The position numbers were made by a program, and so were the translations under genes. 64,000 nt of DNA from Centroberyx gerrardi (taxonomy: Eukaryota > Chordata > Actinopteri > Beryciformes > Berycidae), in contig NC_136017.1 of NCBI RefSeq assembly GCF_048128805.1, positions 7,393,807 to 7,457,806 on the forward strand, in the 5' to 3' direction. The notes under the pieces are model-generated. The model made no database searches. It was not told the DNA's origin and saw only the letters and a program-made list of their open reading frames with translations. Numbering within the stretch: the first letter of the stretch is position 1; each line of letters begins with the position of its first letter. This document shows, one piece after another, positions 11,468 through 23,382 of the stretch.

Positions 11468-11498
11468 AGGCAATGGTAGTCAGTCTCATGCAGAGCAT
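11468..11498 (-). CDS. Rhamnose-binding-lectin-like protein, exon 1 (start codon)
   Basis: The ATG opens MLCMRLTTIA and the exon ends in phase 1 at a GTGAGT donor. An MLC-x-RL start is typical of fish rhamnose-binding lectin precursors as I remember them. With exon 2 it forms a 21-22 residue signal peptide. The start lies about 50 bp below a TATA box. The gene runs on the minus strand from here to 7527, about 4 kb, between inha and the broken lectin copies. Rhamnose-binding lectins are secreted or stored in fish eggs and skin, where they agglutinate microbes. That role is inference here. Confidence 0.6.
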
Positions 11499-11546
11499 CT
11501 TGTCAACTGTAGCAGATATTGGCGACCAAATGGAAAAAAGCAGCTT

Positions 11547-11552
11547 CTTATA
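11547..11552 (-). promoter_or_regulatory. TATA box of the lectin-like gene
   Basis: The minus strand reads CATATAAGAAG, with TATAAG 49-54 bp upstream of the lectin ATG. That would put the transcript start near 11520 with a 5' leader of about 20 nt. The corresponding sequences in the broken copies at 14960 and 17042 do not keep this motif. Confidence 0.5.
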
Positions 11553-13000
11553 TGTTTTCTTCTTCAAACATGCATGATATCACTGATGAGCTCATACAAA
11601 TATCCTTAAGGAGTAGAGTACTGTGGAGCACAGTCACGGTGCTGAAGGGCAAACAAACTGTGGCATACAGGACAGGATAATTATAAATATATTTGCTAAC
11701 AGTTTGAGGCAATATGTCAGAGGCAGGAATGAACCTTGTAACTTTTTACTTTTGACTGGTATAAAACTGCTTTTGGTTCCCTCCAGCCATTACTGTCAGT
11801 CTCTTCCTCAGAACATGATGTACTCACACTTGTGTCTACCAGGTCAGAGGTTGAGGGTGGAGTACAGAGTGACACTGTGATAAAATGAGATAGATGGTCA
11901 ATGAGCTTCTGTATGATTTAGTCACAAAGTGTATAAACAATTTATTACTTTAATACTGTGAAATACTTCTAAAGCGAAAGGCTAATTATTCCTCTGAATA
12001 CTAGACTTCATTGTATTCAATCATGCATCCAATCATACTGCACTAACAGGCAAAAGTCTTGTCTGTGCACTCTGTGTTTACTTGGTCAGTGTGGGAGCGT
12101 GGCCATGGTTGAAGATCGACCAGTGATTGGTGTGGATTTGGAAGATGGTCCTGCTGTGACAACCTAAAATAAGTAAAATATACATGACTTATATGGCAAT
12201 AACAACCTTCCCTGTATCAACCCCCACAGGTAAAGAAAGTCTGGACTGCAAGGACGAAGCTGCATGAAACCCAACCCCTACGCCTCAAATGATGGACGGG
12301 TAAGTCTAAACAACGTCCATTTTTGCAAACACAATAGAATAACGACCACACAAATCACTACTACCCTCCAAGTCACCATGGCCAATAAAAATCATAACTC
12401 TGGGAAGACTCCAGATTGTGTCTGGGTCTGGGAAGATGAACCAGCAGCAGATCCTCAGACTCATCATGGGGGACACTCACGCTAGCGGTAGATGTTGCTC
12501 CTTCGCCCTGTGACATACTGATAACCCTAACCCTTTTAGCCAGTTAATTTAGAGCTATATTAGGCTATTACATTTGCGGGAAGCTGGCTCCTCCTCGCTC
12601 CTGCTCTCTGTGATAGTTCATATCAGTATCGCAGTGCCTTCTGGGTAACCCTTGTTTTTAAGCCAGCAAGGGAACGCCATTCGAGGGAACGTCGGAGGGC
12701 TGAACAGCCAGTCACCCCCACTTCATTTGGCGCACTTGGTAATGGGACACCCTCCATCATGGCGGCGGCTCGCGGGAACCCACAAATCCGAGGCCGAGTG
12801 TTTAGGGACCGATTTGGGACGGGGGGATTGTGTGGAGCTGTTGGGGTGTTGCACTCAATATGGCTTCCATTGGCCCTTTCCATAATTTACTACCAGACAA
12901 TATTTTCAGGCAGTACATGAGCAGTGTTGCCTGTACTGACATTATATATGACGTGGATAACAGACAGTTATGGAGTATTACCAAAGACAAATATTGCTGA

Positions 13001-13064
13001 AGCTTCAGGCTAGCTGCTGTTTCAAAGTAGATGGCTCATCAAGACGAGTGACAAGTGTTGGGTC
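13001..13064 (-). repeat. Inverted-repeat partner of 9038-9100
   Basis: Read on the minus strand, this segment repeats the 9038-9100 sequence with only a few differences, including GATGAGCCATCTACTTTGAA. Confidence 0.6.
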
Positions 13065-13158
13065 AGGATATTAGCTAAAAAGTCATAAGGTACGCTCACC
13101 CAGCATAATTTTGACCACATCCTGCATTTTGATTATTACTAGTCCACTTGTGTATCAA

Positions 13159-13179
13159 CCCCCCCCCCCCCCCCCCCCC
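13159..13179 (+). repeat. Homopolymer C21
   Basis: An uninterrupted run of 21 cytosines. Length may be uncertain because such runs are prone to assembly and sequencing error. Confidence 0.9.
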
Positions 13180-14029
13180 AACTAGACCCCTGACAGATCC
13201 TACTGTTTGTTTGTTTTTGTTTGTTTTTTTGTTTGTTTTCTTCTGTGTATGTATTTATTGTTAGGAAGGGGGGTAATTGTAGATATGTTTCAATCAGAGC
13301 AGTAGGCTACTGAAAATAAATAGCACCAACCTGGTTGTGTGGCAATAAAGTATCTTGCATCTTGTATGAGATTTGGTACATCTGCTTGTGGTTTTGGTGT
13401 CCCCTATTGGATTCAAATGTGCTTTTGCACGCATAGTTGATGAACTCTATTTAAGTTATGACCATTGTTCTACTTGCCCACCTATTTGGGGCCATGTGAT
13501 TGGGAAAAGACATAGAAGCTTGGTCGGGTATTGTGGTGTACAAATTTTGGAGGCAAAAAGTAAAAAATTGAAAAAGGAGAAGCATAAAAACTGTTTTTCT
13601 TAAAATGCAAGATGGCGAAAAATCTAATCTAATCTAATCTAAATCAAATGGTTCACGAGTTATTGGCCAAAATGTTGCTAATTGCTAGTTATAGCGCCAC
13701 CATCAGGCCAATTGGTGTAGCCTAATTCCTAGGTAGCGGCTGAGATTTCAAACTATGTTTGGTTACTGTGAGTCTTACTGTTTCTGAGCTCCAGATACTT
13801 TTAGTGGAGAAAAAGAAGAAGAAGAAAAATCCTAACAATTACAATAGGGTTCCCAGCACTACACGTTTAGACCCCTAATAAGCAACACCACAAACCTAAT
13901 AAGGTCAGAGCCATAGTGCCTAACAATATTCCTGTCACCATACACTGAAGAGAGAAGAAAAAAAATGGAAACACTGAATGAAATGAATGAAAAACACTAA
14001 TTTCTCTATAAGGCACGGTCCTCATGTTT

Positions 14030-14390
14030 AGTGATGAGACAACACTCACACTTGAATGCTGAGTTACAGGCCAGCCACCAAACACCAGAACTCCCATTCA
14101 CATGCGCATGTACTGCTGTAAATTAGGGTACCTTTACATATCCCAGATAACATGGTGAATGGTACCTATTTATCACAAATGTATATGGACAACATTGGGG
14201 GGAAAAAACAAATTGCGAGCAAGGTTGAGAATTTCTAAAATGGTTGTGTTGTCTTTCTTTCAGGAGAGCTATAGGGAGGAAGAGACAGACGATGCTCCTC
14301 TCTGGAAAACTGATGCTGGAAGCACGTCTCCTGCAAAACATGACAAACCATCTTCAGGCATTACATGACACTCGGTGCATTTCATGTTGA
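14030..14390. repeat. Paralogous block B, matches 6440-6960
   Basis: Second copy of the block at 6440-6960, lying just downstream (in minus-strand sense) of the broken lectin exons at 14493-14961, the same relative place as in copy A. Small indels separate the two. Confidence 0.6.
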
Positions 14391-14492
14391 GTTTTTTGCA
14401 AGTGAATTTTCAACATTCCATAGTTTTATTTATGTAAATTCCCTCCAGAAATGAAATAAAACTAACTCACAAAAACAACTTCTGGCAACTCC

Positions 14493-14961
14493 TCACCTTT
14501 TATTGACTGCTTCACTGGCGAATTCACTCATGCACCAAGTTACATCCACAGGCTCTGTAGTGCAGGTTTCACAGTCGAGACGGCCATAGTTGGCCTTCTG
14601 GACAGAAATGACTCGGTTTTCTAAGGGGTAAAGAGAAGTAAAGACAGAGAGAGAGAGAATCTGCACAATTGAAACTCAATGGAAACAAGATGTAACTTAT
14701 TTCAAGGCCAACATTCCAAATCGATATGCAGAAAAATGAACGGAACACATTTGCTTTATAAATAAAAGTGATTGGCAGATCCACTCACACTGAGGAAGGG
14801 CGGATATATTGTCAGTATAAATCTCATGCTTCTCTTGATATTTTTTTTTTATTAAAGTGCATTCTTACCACACTTTGCTTTTGCGGTTTCTCCATCCTTC
14901 AGTGGCTACATGATGGTTCAACTGTTTTAATTTGCATTTCATTGAGTGTCATTGAGAGCAT
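14493..14961 (-). pseudogene. Broken second copy of the lectin-like gene
   Basis: At 14493-14620, after a CCCCTTAG acceptor, the frame reads ENRVISVQKANYGRLDCETC then WCMSE and stops soon after, matching the 7527-7711 exon but without the closing YMC. At 14869-14905 is the counterpart of the 51-nt exon. It keeps GAGAAACCGCAAAAGCAAAG and the GTAAGA donor, but has lost the first Cys and gained four bases, which breaks the frame. At about 14935-14961 is an exon-1-like ATGCTCTCAATGACACT. No TATA box or intact signal peptide was seen. A short alternative product is possible but unlikely. Confidence 0.6.
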
Positions 14962-15339
14962 CTTGGTCACTCTAGCAGATGGAGGTAGACTGGTAGACAA
15001 GTGGTATCATTTTATGTGGCAAAATGCCAGATATCATTGTGGGATGAATTCATACATATGATTACATTCTTGCCTACACTCTCGCCCTCAAGGGGCCCTT
15101 CACCCATACACAGTCCTGAGGGAAGGGAATACAGTGCACGCTTTAATGTATAATTATTGAACAGGCACTTGGCAACACTTCCAGGCCATGTCTGTAAAGT
15201 CACGAACATGGATAAAATAACAGGACCGAGTGTTCCAAGTACCTCCTTTAAAAATGTGGTAGGGATAATATCTTGTAATAACATTTTAGAAATGGCACCA
15301 TCTTGCATCCTTAACCGCTGTCTGGCGCTGTCACATTAG

Positions 15340-15915
15340 ATGTTTTAGAATGTCAAGGGAGACCTGGAGATTGTTGGCCTTCCAATTACGCTCAGCTTTT
15401 CTACAAGCTCTTCTTACGGCCCGGGTGTGGTCATTTAGCCATGGTAGCGGGCATTAGCTTTAACCATCTAGGGAGAAACCAGAGGAAAGCACCAGATCAA
15501 GTGTGTGACCTTTAGAACAGATTGGACGCGATTGAAAGACTCAATAAGATTCATAAAATCAGCTGGCGAGAGAATGTGAAGGGCAACAAACATGGATGTT
15601 AAAATCACCAAGAATAACCACTCTGTCGTACTGAGGCACGATGAGAGCCAGGAGTTCAGAAAATTGCTGAATAAAACCATTATTTAGTTTTGGGGTTCTG
15701 TAAACTAAAACACAGAGTAGAGGTACCATGTCAGTAATTAAAAAACAAAGGCATTCAAGGGAGGAAAAACTGTCAAGATAGGAGGGGGAGCATTTGTATA
15801 CATTTTTGTGAAACACTGCTAAGCCTCCACCACTTCCAGACAACCTTGGCTGATGAAAATTGAAAAAATTGGGAGGGGTGGCCTCATTCACAAGTGCAGA
15901 GTCTCCCTGACTCTT
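15340..15915 (-). mobile_element. Non-LTR retrotransposon (LINE) endonuclease fragment
   Basis: The minus strand encodes GGGLAVFHKN, VYRTPKLNNGFI and VVILGDFNIHV, hallmarks of the apurinic-like endonuclease domain of L2/Rex-type LINEs. A second frame continues with DFMNLIESFNRVQ...THLIWCF. The frame change shows a decayed copy. No reverse transcriptase is present. The fragment lies between the broken lectin pieces. Confidence 0.75.
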
Positions 15916-16399
15916 AACACGAAAAACTCTCGGTTACATATAGTGATAGAGCAATGACTGTGTGTATTTATAGACTATAGTGTGTCTGTAATTTTTTTCT
16001 ATAAAGATAATATTGACTGATCATACAGGGAAGCACACATACCTCAGGGTTTTATGCCTTATAGCTTGAACTACCCTTAGGAAATATATCATTTTCATTA
16101 CATTTTAGGCCTTATCCAGAGAGCTTTAGAATAAGTACAGCAGTAGAATTTAGTAGAGTTTTTCTTGATAACACATTTTAGTCAGGCAGATTGTACTTGT
16201 GTTTTGTCGTAAGTCACATTAAAGTTGCGACAATGCGGTCATTTTTTCCAAAGTTGGCAGTTCTGCAATAGCAACGACTGCAAGGGTCAGAGTCACAGTT
16301 CCCTTACAATGCTCGTGTCGCTGTAGAGTAATCGTATATAAGAGAGAGCTGCTATGAAAAGAAATCAAAAAATAAGAGCTAAGGAGACAGGTAGAGGGC

Positions 16400-16860
16400 T
16401 GTTTTTTAAAATAAAGTGGATTAAGTAGATGAGAAAGATAAAGCAGGCAGAGTATGACTCAGTGAGGAGAGGACGATGTGAGTTAATTCATGAGTTTTCA
16501 GCCTAGAATGAAAGATGGGGAGTAATGCTGCTGTTCTGACTGGAGTGTTGATGTCATTCTACCAACTGGGAGCCAGGAGGGAGACGAGTCCACACCAAGC
16601 GGAGCGAGGACCAGGTCGTCACTTGGAAAGGACTTCTAAGCAGCTGGTAGTGGGCAAACGCAGAGCAGGATTGGCAGGTAGTGCTGGACCATGGCCTGGA
16701 GGTGTAGGGGTGCGGCTCCATTTGAAGCCTTGTTTGCAGCACCGGGGGTTTTAATGTAGGAAGAGCCACAGGCGACCGATGGAGGGAATGCAGGTGGGGA
16801 CTGACATGGGAGGATTCGAGGAGGTTGACGACAAGGCAGGCTGCAGTGCATGGAAGCATT
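16400..16860. repeat. Probable interspersed repeat in the lectin pseudogene region
   Basis: A moderately GC-rich block with phrases such as GACTGGAGTGTTGATGTCAT and GGGGGTTTTAATGTAGGAAG resembles a family repeated in many teleost genomes. It is open on both strands for a while, but has no domain. Class not determined. Confidence 0.35.
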
Positions 16861-17017
16861 GGACTAGTTTGAGTTAATTGCTGATAGAAATGTCTGATCG
16901 AAATAAATGAATGTAAAATGAATAATATGAAACCTTTAAAGAAATTGTAATGCATTCTGATTGAAAACTTTTTTAGTCTCATAATTAAATCCCAATATAC
17001 AGAATGGTTATATTCAC

Positions 17018-19043
17018 AGACAATAGTGTTCACTGAGAACATCTTGGCCACGCTAGCAGACAGAGGTAGACTGGTAGTAAAGAGGCTAATGTTATTATGT
17101 ATCATTTCGTTTGGCAAAATACCAGATATCACTGTGGGATGACTTCATACATACAGCATGATTACATTCTGGCAACATATATCCTGGATCCTAGTCAGGC
17201 GAAGGGCCCTCGGGGCTAACTACACAGTCTTACAGGGGAAAGGAACACAGTGCATACTTTAATGTATATTTATTTAACAGTACACTTTGAGGCCATGTTA
17301 CAAAGCCATGAACAGTCAAGAAGGTACTAAAAATTGTGTTTTCTTGATGGTTAATTCCTCCATTTATTTTTTTATTTTTTTAAGATTTATATTAGGAAAG
17401 ACAGGGGATTACATGCAGCAAAAGGCACGGCCAGTTTTGAACCTGTGCCGTTGCGATCGGGACTGAGCCACATCATTTCGCTTGTATAAAAGAAACCACA
17501 ATAACATTGATAAAAATAAATCGAAAAGCACAGAAGTAGAATGGGTTGTCATTTGTGCGCTGTGTTAATTGAAGCTTCGAATAGTGAACCCATTTCCAAT
17601 ACACATGGCTCAGAAAGCCCCGTTTTGTCATCACTCCTATCTAAGCAACCCTCTTGGAAACTGAATGTTGGTTTGTCTCGAGATCACTTCACTTTTCAAG
17701 ACAGTTTTGACTGACTCCACCTTTGATCAGCTGTCCTTCAGCTGAATGTGCACAAAAAGGGTCACATTACAATGTTATCACAATACAACATGGCAAACGT
17801 GGGCAATGGGCAGATGTGGAAGAGAGACGTCAGCATTTGAGTTAGCAGTAAGGGAAGTGAGCAATGGCTACAAGATATGGATGCGTTTTTTGGCAAAGAA
17901 GCTCTTTGATCACATTACCACTGTGAGACAAAAAATACTGATAGCACCTCTTTATGTCCAGTATTTATTTAGTTCACTGCAGTACATGTTGCTTTAGCAG
18001 ACTGTCTTTAGTGGACAGTACAAGTTACACTGGCACCATCTCAAAAGCATATGCACTGTAGTGCACAAAATATTAGACACAAAGGTGAGACTGTGATCAG
18101 TCTTCTCTTTGCACAGTGGAAAGATGATCAAAGAGTTTATTTGCCTAAAAGTTGGTATATTCGTTTCAGGGTTAGGCAGGAGGTCAAGTTAGGGACAAGA
18201 TGAAGAGAGAGATGGTGGTAAGAATGGACAGATCAGTCTCATTCTGTTGATCATCACATGCCATAGAAAAGTTCTGAAATAGAAAAGGAAGGTCAATTTA
18301 GAGCTGTACATCATTTATACAGATTTTCCCCACTTTTATCAGATGGTTAGTAAGTACGCATTTTTGCCTTCTGAAATCGTGGTTTGAGGAGTTGTACTAT
18401 TTGTGCAAACAGTGCCTGTTTTATACAGTATATCTAATTAGGCAGATGCCCCTCCACTTTTCACCCCTTTTAAAAGTCAAAATTTAGTAAAAATCGAATA
18501 TTTAATCTTCAATCTCTCAATCTTTTCAATCTAATATTTAATTAAAGAAGTAAAATAACTGCTCTGTCTACATTTAGATAGCATAGTTGCATTTGGATTG
18601 CTGCACCCCCTTTCCAACCCAAGTGGTATATTCCAATCTGCGCTAAAAATAGACGATGGGACGATGGGATCGTAAACGGAGTGACAGCAGCATAATTGTT
18701 TGACAGCTAACATTGCACAATTTATGGGCAAAAAAAAGAAAGAAAGAAAGAAAAAAAAAAAACACAGCACAGGTGTGTTTCTCTGAAGACCTTAACTGTG
18801 TAACCGGCAGAGGTCGAAGGCAAAAAGTTACTAACGTTTAGCTAGCTAGCTAACTGTTGTTTTTTTAGAGTAGCTAGCTTTAGGTTGGCTAACGTTACAT
18901 TTTCTGTTGTGTGCCTAATGTCTCTGTCTTTCTCTCTGAAACTGTTTAACATTTAGCAAACTATCAAGCAAAGCTAAAGTGAGATGTTTTCAACAGATTA
19001 CTGAAGATGATAGCCTACTGCCAACACCAAGCTGCAGCCAGCT
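17018..19043 (-). pseudogene. Remnants of a third lectin-like copy (exon 1 and exon 2 pieces)
   Basis: At 17018-17042 the minus strand reads ATGTTCTCAGTGAACACTAT, then TGTCT and a weak GTGAAT donor. This aligns with exon 1 at 11468-11498, and the flanking sequence (16900-17100) matches 11330-11600. At 19008-19043 a TTTTAG acceptor and AGCTGGCTGCAGCTTGGTGT match exon 2, but the frame is damaged. The exon-2 piece lies upstream of the exon-1 piece, so they cannot be from one intact gene. 14940-15190 and 17020-17300 also share sequence, showing repeated duplication. Confidence 0.5.
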
Positions 19044-22000
19044 CTAAAAGGTAAAAAAAAAAGTATGTATTATCAGCTTTTGAACAGACTTTTGCAATTA
19101 CCAGCAACAATAAGGATATATCAGTCAAATTATTTGAAATGATGTGTCAATTTTCAAACAATAATTTATGTCTGGTCCATTTTTAAACTTGTGTAACACC
19201 ACTGCAGGATGACAATATGCAAACATCGTCAGTCCTGAAAACCCTCAGGTCTAACTAGTAGGAGGATACTTGAATGTGATAATTGTTCATTATTGATTTG
19301 ATATGACCAATAATTAAAATAAACTGTAAAACATATTTTATAATTATTATAATCTTAATAATTTAATGTTGTTTATTGATATTTTAAGGACTTCAGATCC
19401 ATGGAGAACTTTTTACACTTTTATGTCTGGCACACAATGTCATCTGGATGTTTCACTGCGGCCTATCTAGTAAAAGTTACTGCTGTAATTTCCCCCACTC
19501 TTTAGTTGAAATAGGCTGCTGGTCACTAATCAAATCAGCTTTGCTACGAGCTGTTGAGCTGATGAGAAGTGGAAAGTATTGTATGTCTCTGAACATTAGC
19601 TTTTCACATGGCATTAAACGCTCCCATAAATCCAGAATAATAACTTGTGGCTATATAATTTGACTGTGCATTTGTATACTTTAAGTACAGTATGTTCATA
19701 GTATGTACTATTCAATTCTCACCTGACTGGATTGTACACCTCAGGGTCTAAATAGATGTTAGACAGCTAATCAAGTTCTTACAGTTGATTAAGATGGAAA
19801 GAAGGGAATGTACAGACACCACCAAACACAGAAAGTACACTCTATCTTGAATATGTATATATGCCCAGAGGATCACCCTGAGGATGAGGAGATTTTCATA
19901 TATGACAGTGTGTATTAGGCCTTTTTTTTTTTTTTTTTTTTCTCTTTAATCTTGTGCCCTCACTTGACTGCATCAAGGCAATGGTTGTCAAATGTGGGGT
20001 TAGGGGACCTACAGAGGTCTTTGAAAGGATTCCAAGAAAGCAAAATGAGAAATAGCTTAATTTCACTATTATTTCTTTCATTTGAAGATAGGACAATCAT
20101 ATATAGGAATGTGTATTTTGATCATAGGTGTCACTCTCCCTGCTGTTAGCTGCCTACCTGCAGTATAAACGGTTTTGGATTTGCTCTATCCTTGTATCTA
20201 AGTGCCGACTGCTGGCTGGACTGCTTCTGTACATGTCACACACTAAACTCAGTAGAAAAGGATGATACTTTTACTCAGCAGATCTGTAGGGTTCGACTTC
20301 CTGCTCTGCTAGGTCAGTCTAGTTATTACTAAAACATTTGTTAGCAAAAATATTTTTTTGTCAGCATAGATTAACTACTGCAGTTGCAGAGCCATAGGTT
20401 CCTAACACCAGACTCCTTGATGAATACGTCCTGTGCCGTGGAGAAAATAACTGGCTTCCTTACTCCAGTCCCAGTATTCAGTTTGGATTATGGCTGTTTC
20501 ACGTCATTTCCTCTGTGGATATGTTTGTTTTGTCTCTGCAGGGTGGTCAGGACTAGACTGAGCTATGTGCGTGTGTAATTGACAGGCAGTAGGTAGCGGT
20601 GAGAGTTTGGAGAGCCTGAAAACAGAGGCAGAGGCTATACAGAGGCCTGATCTTCTCTCAGACCATTTGAATTACTGAGAAGGTGTTATGAAATTTTCGC
20701 CAAATAATACAAAAAGAAAGAAAAGAATACAAAAATAATACAAAATTCAGCTTTAAGTGATGTGCATCTCTCAGGCTCTGTCCCATACTCAGGGTGAGTC
20801 TTGAGACTGTTGGCATCGGCGCCAGTTTAACAAATTAATAAACAAAATAATTTACTGACCCCTATTATGTACAGTACCACGCCATTTTAAAGCTCTGAAT
20901 GCAAACATCAGTAATCTATAAAAAAGCACAAGAAGTAAATGTAACCTCCCACAAATGATACAGGCACCCATTGGGCCAATCAGTAACAAGATGCATCTTC
21001 CCTCCAGATTTCATAAAAATTGGACCAGTGGTGCAGCAGTTATGGCCTTTCAGCATGTGAAATTTTGACCGTAACACCAGAACACATTGCCAAAATGCAT
21101 CATCTCTTCAAATTTCCCAAAATAGGACCAGTGGTGTCTGATATATCACCTGGGATATCACCTTTGATGGACAGATGGACAGATGGACAGACACAGCCCT
21201 GTCCATAGTTCCACTCCTGATTCTATCACATTGGAGGGAAAAAAACTACTGGTCTGATATTGACGAAACTTGGAAGGATAATGCATTTTTCCTCTGTGTT
21301 CTGGCATTTAAAACATTACACTGATTGGCCTGATGGAGGCACTATAATTAAAGGTCAAAATTTGATTTGGAACTTTGAGATGCATTCACTATTACACAAC
21401 AAGTCAGATTTTGATGAAACTTGGAGGGATAATGCGTTTTCTTTACTGTTACTTTACTGTTTACCTTGCTTCTGCTTTGACTTCAAGAGGATCCTCCCTG
21501 CTGGCAGTTCTGTGAATGTAACCTCCGGTCCTGCTGGTGTTGAGTTTATCATTGACAAAGTTCATATGTAGGATATGTAGGACTCTGATAAGATGATGAT
21601 GATGATTGCAAGTAAAACACATTATGAGTTAGTTTAAAGTTATGTGACATCTCAAGGCCTTTTGTCGACCTTTCAAGATAGAATCATCATAATTGAACAA
21701 TGAATTTAAGTTAGCAAAATTTTTACTTAATTAAATGTATGGTGTTTCGGAATAAGACATTTCCAATTGAATGACGGTCCCTAAGAATGTGCTCTTATTT
21801 GATTCACTTTTAAAATTGAACGTAAACAAGCAAAAATGCTACATTATATGTGAATTTTGTTATATGTGAAGCTTGTTTTTTCTTTGTAAGCTCGATTGTT
21901 TTTTTTTAACATTTGTCAAAGAATGAAAGAAAGGAAGACAGAGGAGTGAAACCTCTGATTTTTTATATTTTTATATTATATATTTACACATATATATATT

Positions 22001-22550
22001 GAAATTTTTGTCACTAAATTACTTTAACTGTGTCAGTAAGATACATGTATTGAAAATGAAATGCTGTTGCACCAGCTGCAGTTGTTTTTAAGCTGCTTTA
22101 TTATACTGTAGCTATTGTTATGTTAGTGCCCTACAGTTGTATGAATCACTAAGTCCTATCTGCATTCTTGGACACCCTTTTTATAGCATGTCCGCCTCTC
22201 ACACACATGCTCCCTCTCTCTCTTTCACACACACACACACACACACACATTTTGGTTGATAACATTATCTGAAGGGGTTGGGGTGTGCTAGCGTGTGTGT
22301 GTGTGTGTGTGTGTATGTATGGATAAGGTCACATGGCACTGGCAGCCCAAGAAATGTGACCTATCCATGGTGGTGCAGCTGTCATTTCAAAGCTGGGGGG
22401 GGGGGGGGGGGGGGGGCAGGGGGGTAGTTTAACGAAGGAAGAGACAAGAGAGAGAGAGGAGGTAGAGAACAACACAAAACGGAGAGAGCACAAAAAGGAG
22501 AATAGAGTGCCTGAGTGACATTAAAGCCAACACTGGGCATTAGAGAAGGA
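17300..22550. other. Spacer between lectin remnants and speg, no gene supported
   Basis: 10420-10510 and 17730-17830 share sequence, a further trace of locus duplication. At 18840-18895 is a GCTAGCTA-rich patch. At 19921-19940 is a poly-T run, and near 19979 the start of an hAT-like MITE (ATGGTTGTCAAATGTGGGGT). At 20940-21470 are fish repeats with phrases such as TTCATAAAAATTGGACCAGT. AC and GT microsatellites lie at about 22228-22249 and 22295-22314, and a G22 run at 22395-22416. None of the open frames has a domain. Confidence 0.45.
22395..22416 (+). repeat. Homopolymer G22
   Basis: A run of 22 guanines just upstream of the presumed speg first exon. It could form G-quadruplex structures. 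The exact length may be unreliable. Confidence 0.85.
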
Positions 22551-22552
22551 AT

Positions 22553-22569
22553 CTCTCTCTCTTTCGCTC

Positions 22570-22611
<42 letters not shown>

Positions 22612-22883
22612 CCTCTCTCTCCCTCTCTCTCTCTGACCCCTCCTCAGTAGGGTGAAAGCAGACCCCAGAGCTGTTGAAAGGGACGGTGCTGGTGGCTGCT
22701 AATGCTACATGATCTAGGCTGGACTTACACCTAGAGCCCGGGCGCGCTAAAGGACACACAGAGACGCAGGCTTTAGTAATTGATTTGAGATGAAACATTT
22801 TGCTCCATGGATCTCGTTACCTCAGCTGGGACTTTGCGAGGATGTCCAGAGAGATTCCTTTCGGCTTTCAGGGCAAAAGTGAA
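22553..22883 (+). promoter_or_regulatory. speg: Candidate speg 5' region: CT tract and first non-coding exon
   Basis: A CT-rich microsatellite (22553-22636) is followed by about 250 bp of moderately GC-rich sequence ending in AAAAGTGAA and a consensus GTAAGT donor at 22884. This fits a 5' non-coding exon spliced to the exon carrying the 23383 ATG. A short frame starting MSREIPFGFQGKSE ends at this donor. It could be an upstream ORF or an alternative leader. No transcript evidence is available. Confidence 0.35.
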
Positions 22884-23382
22884 GTAAGTTACATTTCTCT
22901 CTGTTGTCGGGGAAATTCTGTTTTTGGATGAGAATTATGTGTGGGTTGCTATATCATGAAGCACAGTAAAATTCATGATTTTGTAACATATCAGTATTAC
23001 TTAAAAACAGTCTGATTCAAAATCAGATAATGACCTATTCAAATGAAATTTTCATGACATAACGTAATTTTGGCGTTCCATTTATTGCTATTTCGAATAC
23101 TTCTGTACTTAACTGTCTTTCTTACTATCACCTCAACTGAGCTAATGAACTTGACCTGCAAACGTATACATAACATAACTGTGATGTCAATCTGATTACT
23201 GTAATCTGGTCAACGCAGTCCCAGATGCTACAGCCCGGGTCAGAAGTCCTCTGTAGTCCCTGTGAGCCTGGGGATATCTAAACCAATGGAGGATTTCAAA
23301 AGAGGCCTCAAGTAATTGCAGCTCACCTCAAGAAGGCAGTCACTTTGAGTCCCCCCCCCCCCTCAATAACTTGTCAAAAACC

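Larger units (their letters stand above)
11553..14029. other. Spacer between lectin copies, no gene supported
   Basis: Mostly repeats. At about 12640-12890 is a GC-rich block with phrases like GGTAATGGGACACC and CATCATGGCGGCGGCTCGCG that looks like an old DNA-transposon copy. At 13001-13064 is the inverted-repeat partner, at 13159-13179 a C21 tract, at 13619-13641 an AATCT microsatellite, and at about 13640-13800 a fish repeat with GCGCCACCATCAGGCCAAT. Possible splice-like signals occur around 12230-12303, but no reading frame has a recognisable domain. Confidence 0.45.

Noticed and set aside
12264..12485. Plus-strand frame with splice-like signals near 12230-12303
   Set aside because: Acceptor and donor motifs are present by eye, but no frame gives a recognisable protein and the area is repeat-rich.
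13619..13641. AATCT repeat considered as telomere-like
   Set aside because: The unit is AATCT, not the vertebrate TTAGGG, and only about four units are present.
16554..17132. 192-codon minus-strand frame
   Set aside because: Runs through a repeat-like block and past the decayed lectin exon 1. No domain, and the start belongs to the pseudogene.
22382..22798. 138-codon minus-strand frame near the speg 5' region
   Set aside because: Composed of a poly-G run (poly-Pro) and a GA repeat, with no conserved segment.
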